A stretch of DNA of 27,086 nt from positions 1 through 27,086 of the forward strand of contig JAQTPV010000008.1 in the NCBI GenBank assembly GCA_028712605.1, written 5' to 3'. Below the pieces are notes generated by a model that worked only from the letters and a program-made list of their open reading frames with translations, had not been told where the DNA came from and made no database searches. The position numbers were made by a program, and so were the translations under genes. This stretch comes from Minisyncoccota bacterium (GTDB lineage: Bacteria > Patescibacteriota > Minisyncoccia > Minisyncoccales > CG1-02-41-26). Below, piece after piece: positions 22,194 through 27,086 of this stretch (positions are counted from its first letter, which is position 1; every line of letters starts with the position of its first letter).

Positions 22194-24635
22194 ATGGAAA
22201 AGAATTACGAGCCGAATAAAATTGAGCCAAAATGGCAGGAGTTTTGGGAAAAACAAGGTCTTTATAGGGCTCAAGATTTTTCGGATAAACCCAAAACTTA
22301 TTTATTGGTAGAGTTCCCTTATCCTTCAGGCGCTGGGTTACATGTTGGGCACTGCCGCAGTTATACGGCCTTAGATGTTATTGCCAGAAAGAAACGGATG
22401 GAAGGTGAGAATGTTTTATTCCCAATGGGCTGGGATGCCTTTGGTTTGCCAACAGAAAATTATGCTATTAAAACTGGCATTCACCCAGCTATAGCCACGA
22501 AGCAAAATACCGAAACATTTAAAAGGCAGGAGATGGCTTTAGGCCTTTCTTTTGATTGGAATAGAGAAATAAATACCACCGACCCTGCTTATTATAAGTG
22601 GACACAATGGATTTTTTTAAAGCTTTTTGAAAACGGTTTAGCCTACAAAGCCCGGATTCCTATAAATTGGTGCCTAGCTTGCCAGATTGGTTTAGCGAAC
22701 GAAGAAGTGGTGGACGGTAAATGCGAAAGATGTGGTAGTGAGGTGGAAAAGAGGGAAAAGGAGCAATGGCTGATAAAAATTACGGAGTACGCAGAACGGC
22801 TCATTGCTGACCTAGAGTTGGTTGACTTTCCAGAGCGAGTGAAAACGCAACAAGTCAATTGGATTGGCAGGAGCGAAGGGGCGTTGGTGAAATTCCCGTT
22901 AGTCAGTAGTCATAATTTTATTGAGGTTTTTACAACCAGGATAGATACGATATTTTCAGGCACTTTTTTAATAGTAGCTCCTGGGAGCAAGTTGATAGAT
23001 GAGTATCAAGACCAAATTAAAAATTGGGACGAAGTTCTGAAATATAGGGAGGCTGCTCAAAAAATCTCTGATATTGATAGGGCAAATGAAGAAAAAGACA
23101 TCACGGGCATTGAGTTAAAAGGCATAACAGCAGTAAACCCCGCCACTAATGAGAAAATGCCCGTTTGGATTGCTGACTTTGTATTGGAACAATATGGCAC
23201 CGGTGCTGTTTTTGCCGATGGCCATGACAAGAGAGATTTCAAAATGGGGAAAAAATATGGCCTTCCTTTAAAAACATCTTTAGTCCCGGATGACGAGTCT
23301 ATAACTGATAAGGTTAAAAATTTAGAGATATGCTACGAAGGCGAAGGGGTGCTTTTCAATTCAGGGCAATTCAATGGGCTAACGTCAGCAGAAAGTAGGC
23401 CTAAGATTATTTCTTGGTTGCAAGAGAATGGGTTCGCGGAGAGTAAAATAAATTATAAGTTACGAGATTGGGTATTTTCACGCCAGCACTATTGGGGAGA
23501 ACCCACCCCTTTGGTCCATTGTCAAAAGTGCGGTTGGGTGGGGATTCCTGAAAAAGATTTGCCAGTTGAGTTGCCTAATGTTGAAAATTACAAGCCGACT
23601 GAAACGGGTGAGTCGCCTTTAGCTAGTATAGAAGATTGGGTAAATACTAAATGCCCAAAATGCAAAGGCCCAGCTAAAAGAGAAACTGATGTAATGCCAA
23701 ATTGGGCGGGTAGTAATTGGTATTTCATGCGTTACTGCGACCCTAATAATGCTGAACGGTTTGCTGGTCCTGAATTACTTAAGTACTGGATGCCGGTTGA
23801 CTGGTATAATGGTGGCATGGAGCACACCACCCTGCACTTGCTTTATTCCAGGTTTATTTACAAATTTTTGTGGGATATCGGCGAGGTGCCCAAAGAGCTT
23901 GGGCCAGAGCCATACAAAAAACGTACCTCGCATGGCATGATTTTAGGAGAAGGAGGGATTAAGATGTCTAAATCAAAAGGTAATGTAATTAATCCCGATG
24001 AAGTTATCAAAGAATGGGGCGCTGACACCTTGCGAGTTTATGAAATGTTTATGGGGCCCTTTGATCAGGCCATTGCCTGGGATACTAAGGGTGTTCGGGG
24101 CGTAAGAAGATTCCTGGATAGGGTTTATAATTTAACCAACCGGAAGCTTATTGATAAGCAGTCGGTTGTCAACGATAATTTAGAAAGATTACTGCATAAA
24201 ACCATTAAAAAGGTGGGAGAGGATATTGAGAATATGAAATTTAACACGGCCGTAGCGGCTTTAATGATTTTAGTTAACAAGATGGAGGAAAAAGAAGAAA
24301 TACCCAAGGAAATATTGAAAAAGTTTCTATTGATTCTTGGGCCATTTGCACCACACATGGCCGAAGAGATATGGCATATTTTAGGGGAAAAGCAAAGTAT
24401 TTTTTTAAGTGGTTGGCCTAAATACGATCCTCAATTTATTGAAGACCAGTTAGTTAATTTGGTTGTGCAGATTAATGGAAGGGTACGGGATAGCGTTGAG
24501 ATAGCCAGAGATGTTTCTGAAGGAGAGGCTCAAGCACTGGTTCTACAAAGCGCAAAATTGAAGCAATGGATAGAAGGTAAGGAAATTAAAAAAGTCGTTT
24601 TTGTACCCAACAAATTGATTAACTTTGTAATTTAA
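22194..24635 (+). CDS. leuS: Leucyl-tRNA synthetase
   Basis: Charges tRNA-Leu, including the tRNA-Leu(CAA) encoded at 25211-25293. An 813-residue class I enzyme with HVGH at residues 50-53 (YPSGAGLHVGH) and KMSKS at 590-594. Two CxxC pairs in the N-terminal part (CLACQ, CERCGS) and two more later (CQKCGW, CPKCKG) suggest zinc sites. The CP1 editing domain keeps the Thr-rich motif TTRIDTIFSGTF and the aspartate in GHDKRDFKMG, although the usual AVPAHD appears as ADGHD. Somewhat shorter than the typical 850-870. The stop overlaps the next start (TAATG) by one base, so translation is probably coupled to the PAP2 gene. Confidence 0.97.
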   Translation: MEKNYEPNKIEPKWQEFWEKQGLYRAQDFSDKPKTYLLVEFPYPSGAGLHVGHCRSYTALDVIARKKRMEGENVLFPMGWDAFGLPTENYAIKTGIHPAIATKQNTETFKRQEMALGLSFDWNREINTTDPAYYKWTQWIFLKLFENGLAYKARIPINWCLACQIGLANEEVVDGKCERCGSEVEKREKEQWLIKITEYAERLIADLELVDFPERVKTQQVNWIGRSEGALVKFPLVSSHNFIEVFTTRIDTIFSGTFLIVAPGSKLIDEYQDQIKNWDEVLKYREAAQKISDIDRANEEKDITGIELKGITAVNPATNEKMPVWIADFVLEQYGTGAVFADGHDKRDFKMGKKYGLPLKTSLVPDDESITDKVKNLEICYEGEGVLFNSGQFNGLTSAESRPKIISWLQENGFAESKINYKLRDWVFSRQHYWGEPTPLVHCQKCGWVGIPEKDLPVELPNVENYKPTETGESPLASIEDWVNTKCPKCKGPAKRETDVMPNWAGSNWYFMRYCDPNNAERFAGPELLKYWMPVDWYNGGMEHTTLHLLYSRFIYKFLWDIGEVPKELGPEPYKKRTSHGMILGEGGIKMSKSKGNVINPDEVIKEWGADTLRVYEMFMGPFDQAIAWDTKGVRGVRRFLDRVYNLTNRKLIDKQSVVNDNLERLLHKTIKKVGEDIENMKFNTAVAALMILVNKMEEKEEIPKEILKKFLLILGPFAPHMAEEIWHILGEKQSIFLSGWPKYDPQFIEDQLVNLVVQINGRVRDSVEIARDVSEGEAQALVLQSAKLKQWIEGKEIKKVVFVPNKLINFVI

Positions 24636-25153
24636 TGATAGATGATTCATTATTTTATGCTATTAATGGATTAGCTGAACATTATTTGTGGCTGGACGTT
24701 TTAGGGATTTTTTTGGCTAAGTATTTACCCTACTTTTTAGTGGCTTCATTAGCCTTATTTTTGATTTGGAACTGGAAAAAATATTGGTTAATGGTGGCTC
24801 AAGCTGGTACAGCAGCCTTGTTTGGCAGATTTGTAGTGGTGGAGCTCATTCGTATGTTGCATGACAGGACCAGGCCCTTTCTGTCTGGGCAGACTCATAT
24901 TTTACTTACTCATTCCACTACAGAATCTTTCCCATCAGGCCACACCACTGTTTTTTTTGCTATTAGTACTATTGTTTATCTATACAATAAAAAAGCGGGC
25001 GTTGCATTTTTTGCCTTTAGCTCTTTGATGGCCTTGGGCCGTGTTTTTACGGGCCTCCATTGGCCCTTGGATATCTTGGGAGGTATAGTGGTCGGGATTT
25101 TATCAGGCTTTATAATTAATTTATTAGCTAGAAGGATTTTCAAGGAGCTTTAA
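24635..25153 (+). CDS. PAP2-family membrane phosphatase (undecaprenyl-diphosphatase-like)
   Basis: A 172-residue PAP2 protein with about five membrane helices. The three phosphatase motifs are LHDRTRP (C1, with Arg in place of the usual Lys seven positions before RP), PSGH (C2, residues 100-103, H103 catalytic) and GRVFTGLHWPLDILGG (C3, H142 nucleophile, D146). The first residue of C3, commonly Ser, is Gly. Recycling of undecaprenyl pyrophosphate outside the membrane, as in BcrC/UppP-type enzymes, is the likely job, but other lipid phosphates cannot be excluded. It is translationally coupled to leuS and closes the operon before a strong terminator. Confidence 0.9.
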   Translation: MIDDSLFYAINGLAEHYLWLDVLGIFLAKYLPYFLVASLALFLIWNWKKYWLMVAQAGTAALFGRFVVVELIRMLHDRTRPFLSGQTHILLTHSTTESFPSGHTTVFFAISTIVYLYNKKAGVAFFAFSSLMALGRVFTGLHWPLDILGGIVVGILSGFIINLLARRIFKEL

Positions 25154-25162
25154 GTTTTGGTC

Positions 25163-25208
25163 TCAAAAGTAAAAACTCCTCTGTGCACAGAGGAGTTTTT
25201 ACTTTTGA
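25163..25208. terminator. Perfect 46-base palindrome, bidirectional terminator
   Basis: The two 23-base arms are exact reverse complements meeting at GTG|CAC (25185/25186). The core ACTCCTCTGTG/CACAGAGGAGT is GC-richer, and the flanks AAAAGTAAAA and TTTTTACTTTT supply T tracts in both directions. It lies between the convergent plus-strand leuS-PAP2 operon and the minus-strand tRNA-Leu, whose 3' end is 3 bases away. Confidence 0.9.
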
Positions 25209-25210
25209 AG

Positions 25211-25293
25211 TGCCGCGGGTGGGAGTCGAACCCACATGAGCGAAGCTCACACGATTTTGAGTCGTGCATGAATACCAGTTCCATCACCGCGGC
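25211..25293 (-). tRNA. tRNA-Leu (anticodon CAA)
   Basis: On the minus strand, acceptor GCCGCGG pairs with CCGCGGC, discriminator A, no encoded CCA. D stem ATG/CAT, anticodon stem CACGA/TCGTG around CTCAAAA (anticodon CAA, reading UUG), a long variable arm TGAGC-TTC-GCTCA as expected for leucine, and T arm GTGGG-TTCGACT-CCCAC. Its first ten bases overlap the end of the GIY-YIG gene, and its first 43 bases are duplicated at 25538-25600. Confidence 0.96.
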
Positions 25294-25532
25294 GCATTGA
25301 CTATAAATTGTATAAGTTCTCTGCCATATCCAGATTTCAAATATTTTTCACGTTTTCTGGCTTCTTTACGCGAGCCGTAGGATTCAGATAGTATTAATTC
25401 AAATGGCGCGTATGGCTTTGTGGTCCTATTGTACCCACGATTGTGTTGGTTTACTCTTCTTTCAATGTTGTCGGTGATGCCTATGTAGGTATATCTTTTG
25501 TTTAAACTTTTTATTGAATAAACAAAATACAT
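25284..25532 (-). CDS. Small GIY-YIG nuclease domain protein
   Basis: An 82-residue stand-alone GIY-YIG protein of the UPF0213 type. The paired tyrosine motifs appear as YFVYSI and YTYIGIT, followed by the catalytic-region arginine in NIERRVNQHN and the glutamate in KREKYLKSGYGREL. A longer in-frame ORF starts at 25664, but its extra 44 codons run through the duplicated tRNA half and the palindrome and overlap the end of the RSH gene, so I start at the ATG of 25532, where the domain begins, 5 bases after the half-tRNA. The last codons and TGA stop lie inside the 5' end of tRNA-Leu. Position between two copies of a tRNA part suggests a homing-like mobile gene. Whether it cuts DNA is untested. 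Confidence 0.88.
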   Translation of the reverse strand: MYFVYSIKSLNKRYTYIGITDNIERRVNQHNRGYNRTTKPYAPFELILSESYGSRKEARKREKYLKSGYGRELIQFIVNAPR

Positions 25533-25537
25533 ATAAA

Positions 25538-25600
25538 ACGATTTTGAGCCTGCCTGCCGGCAGGCAGGTCGTGCATGAATACCAGTTCCATCACCGCGGC
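25538..25600 (-). pseudogene. Stranded 5' half of tRNA-Leu(CAA), interrupted by a palindrome
   Basis: The 11 bases 25538-25548 plus the 32 bases 25569-25600 reproduce, without a mismatch, bases 1-43 of the tRNA-Leu at 25251-25293 (acceptor 5' strand, D arm, anticodon arm). Bases 25549-25568 are a palindrome inserted between tRNA positions 31 and 32, at the junction of anticodon stem and loop. The 3' half is absent, so it cannot form a tRNA. Directly upstream on this strand is AT-rich DNA (25601-25640) with TAATAT and TTGCGT 16 bases apart, perhaps the original tRNA promoter. Confidence 0.9.
25549..25568. repeat. Perfect 20-base palindrome (dispersed-repeat-like)
   Basis: CCTGCCTGCCGGCAGGCAGG is its own reverse complement. 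It interrupts the half-tRNA-Leu exactly, with no base of the tRNA lost. Read through, it gives PACRQAG, a string I recall in predicted proteins from Patescibacteria drafts, which would fit a repeat family spread through such genomes. Only one copy is in this window. Confidence 0.85.
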
Positions 25601-25654
25601 TAACATTTATAATATTACGAATTATTTTTTGGAACGCAAGCCACGATAAACTGG

Positions 25655-27086
25655 CTAGCTCCAATTAGCCTCTACTATCCTTTCGGGCCATTTTTTGCGG
25701 AGCAATTGAAAATTACGGCAAGCTGTTTTGTGGACTGTTGCCCCTTCGCCTTGGGTGATGAAAGCCGCGATGTCATTGCCTGGTTTCGGCTCGCAGCACT
25801 TACCTAATTTGAAAGAAATATCGGCTTGTCCGCCAATAAGCACTCTGGGCTCCCTACGCTTAAGGGATAAGGGGATATACTTTTTTATCAATTCCACTTT
25901 TTCAGTCAATTCATCAAATCCTTGGCTTAGCTGCTTGCTTAATCTTTCAATAATTTTTGGTTTTTGGGCCTGGCCCCCGGTTTCTTTTTGGAGAAATTTT
26001 CTGATTTTATCCTGTGCTTTTTTACTTTTGACAAATCTGAGCCAGTTCTCAGAGGGACGCTGGCGCTTATTAGTGATAATTTCTACTGTTTGTCCAGTTT
26101 GGAGAGGTGTTTTGAGGGATATTATCTTTCCATCAACCTTAGCCACTTCGCAATGATCCCCCAAGGTGCTATGGATGGCGTAAGCAAAATCAATTGGTGT
26201 TGAATCTTTGGGTAGGTTGATAATATCCCCCCTGGGAGTCAAAACGAATATTTGTCCTTTTAAAAAGTCAGTTTGTAAAAATTGGATTGCTTTGGAATGA
26301 TTTTTAGCCTCTTCTTGGAGTTGCCTAATTTTTTCCATCCAATAAAATTGGTGTTTGTAAGCTGGGGCATTTGGCTGATTTTTGTAGCTTAAATGGGCGG
26401 CTGCGCCAAACTCGGCCTCCTGATGCATTTGGAGGGTTTTTATCTGAAATTCGGTAATAATATTATCTGGTGCCAATACTGTAGTGTGTAGAGACCTATA
26501 CCCATTTAGTTTCGGTTGGCTAATGTAGTCCTTGATGCGGCCTGGCAGGGGCGGCCATATTTTATGTAGAGTCCCGAGTGCTTTATAGCAGTCTTCAATG
26601 TTTTGAACAATGATACGCAAAGCCACTAAATCATAGATACGGCTTAAGTCCATGTCGTGCCTAAGGAGTTTTTGATATAAAGAGAAATAGTGTTTAGCTC
26701 GTTTATGGATATCCAAAGTTTTGATTCTCTCTTTCTGAAAGAGGGGTGGTAACTTGGGGGTTAATTTATCTAAATACTTCTGGCGTTCTTCGTATTGCTG
26801 GGTAATATTTCCTAAGAGCCAGCTGTGTTCTTTGGGGTAGAGAATAGGGAAGGCCAAGTCCTCTAACTGACCCTTTGCTTCTAACATTCCTAAGCTGTAA
26901 GCTAAGGGCGATAAAATTTCCAAGGCGCCTTGAGCCTGCCTTCTTTGTTGCTCTGGCGATAATGATTGGATATTTTTCATCTGCTCCCAGTTACGAGCCA
27001 AAAGAATGAAAATAGGCCGTAGGTCTCTGGCTAAAGCGAAAAACATTTTTCTAAGATTCTCACCCTGCTCCCTTAAAATTGTTTTT
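25655..27086 (-). CDS. relA: RelA/SpoT-type (p)ppGpp synthetase, N-terminal part cut off
   Basis: The frame stays open to the window edge (GENLRKMFFALARD matches the RSH linker ENLRKMFLAMAKD), so the start and most of the HD domain lie outside. Where bifunctional RSH proteins have LADRLHNMRT, with the HD-domain Asp, this one has LARNWEQMKN, so the hydrolase is probably dead. The synthetase domain looks intact: RIYDLVALRIIV, GRIKDYISQPKLNGYRSLHTTV and EFQIKTLQMHQEAEFGAAAH. The TGS domain (IFVLTPRGDIINLPKDST, then DFAYAIHSTLGD) follows, then a zinc-finger-like KCCEPKPGNDI...VHKTACRN. It ends there, without the C-terminal ACT domain. It is probably a monofunctional synthetase. The sense strand is C-rich, the opposite of plus-strand genes. 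Confidence 0.93.
   Translation of the reverse strand, partial: KTILREQGENLRKMFFALARDLRPIFILLARNWEQMKNIQSLSPEQQRRQAQGALEILSPLAYSLGMLEAKGQLEDLAFPILYPKEHSWLLGNITQQYEERQKYLDKLTPKLPPLFQKERIKTLDIHKRAKHYFSLYQKLLRHDMDLSRIYDLVALRIIVQNIEDCYKALGTLHKIWPPLPGRIKDYISQPKLNGYRSLHTTVLAPDNIITEFQIKTLQMHQEAEFGAAAHLSYKNQPNAPAYKHQFYWMEKIRQLQEEAKNHSKAIQFLQTDFLKGQIFVLTPRGDIINLPKDSTPIDFAYAIHSTLGDHCEVAKVDGKIISLKTPLQTGQTVEIITNKRQRPSENWLRFVKSKKAQDKIRKFLQKETGGQAQKPKIIERLSKQLSQGFDELTEKVELIKKYIPLSLKRREPRVLIGGQADISFKLGKCCEPKPGNDIAAFITQGEGATVHKTACRNFQLLRKKWPERIVEANWS

Noticed and set aside
25211..25601. Group I intron in tRNA-Leu
   Set aside because: The intact tRNA is continuous and the 3' half is not duplicated. No intron core fits in the space, and a GIY-YIG ORF fills it almost completely.
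25533..25664. Upstream 44 codons of the GIY-YIG open frame
   Set aside because: They run through the half-tRNA and palindrome and into the RSH stop region; the frame is open there by chance, giving strings such as PACRQAG.
1..27086. CRISPR array, insertion-sequence transposase, integrase or rRNA
   Set aside because: No regularly spaced direct repeats, no transposase or integrase motif in any substantial reading frame, and no rRNA sequence was recognised.
1..27086. Recoded TGA (genetic code 25)
   Set aside because: TGA ends several genes (for example at 3589-3591 and the GIY-YIG gene) and tryptophan and glycine use normal codons in conserved motifs.

Overview
The window looks like a chromosomal piece of a Patescibacteria (Candidate Phyla Radiation) genome, probably Parcubacteria-like. 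The reasons are: AT-rich, tightly packed genes; shortened house-keeping proteins (a MurE-like ligase without its N-terminal domain, a compact MetRS, an RSH protein without ACT, a GroEL without a GGM tail); tRNAs without an encoded CCA; a long Cys-rich zinc-binding protein of a type I associate with these genomes; and -10 boxes very close to start codons. TGA is used as a stop (for example at 3589-3591), so the code is standard and not the SR1/Gracilibacteria code. The assignment rests on recalled family patterns, not on a phylogeny.

Layout. 1-1054 is the 3' part of groEL, ending in a terminator that contains the -35 box of the next gene. 1123-3591 holds a double zf-TFIIB protein and a lemA-htpX-membrane protein operon. 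tRNA-Ser(GGA) at 3614-3698 is followed by a hairpin and a second copy of its own last bases. 3830-7873 is a run of small hydrolase genes: two alpha/beta hydrolases, a histidine phosphatase, an AlkD-like glycosylase, a Nudix protein and an HD phosphohydrolase. 7860-10980 carries a GGR-type flavoprotein, a MurE-like ligase and RecO. 11004-14881 has a membrane-anchored Ig-like protein, GlyRS and a membrane-tethered HTH protein behind a near-consensus promoter. 15008-18030 has an M16 peptidase, an AI-2E-family membrane protein and RsmI. 18146-25153 is a probable operon of metG, the Cys-rich zinc protein, tatD, leuS and a PAP2 phosphatase. A perfect 46-base palindrome (bidirectional terminator) separates it from minus-strand genes: tRNA-Leu(CAA), a GIY-YIG nuclease, a half-tRNA-Leu pseudogene and a RelA/SpoT-type synthetase that runs off the edge.

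The most unusual part is 25211-25601. A GIY-YIG gene of 82 codons is sandwiched between an intact tRNA-Leu and an identical copy of that tRNA's first 43 bases. The stranded copy is split exactly between tRNA positions 31 and 32 by a perfect 20-base palindrome. This fits a minimal tRNA-targeting nuclease element that restores the tRNA it enters.

Second, the last 700 bases of the Cys-rich gene have inverted GC skew and different codon choice from all neighbouring plus-strand genes, resembling the minus-strand RSH gene. This suggests the 3' part came from a copy on the other strand. Third, the RSH protein at the right edge has lost the visible HD-hydrolase aspartate, while a separate RSH-like HD protein is encoded at 7274-7873. 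The two could be a split (p)ppGpp synthetase/hydrolase pair.
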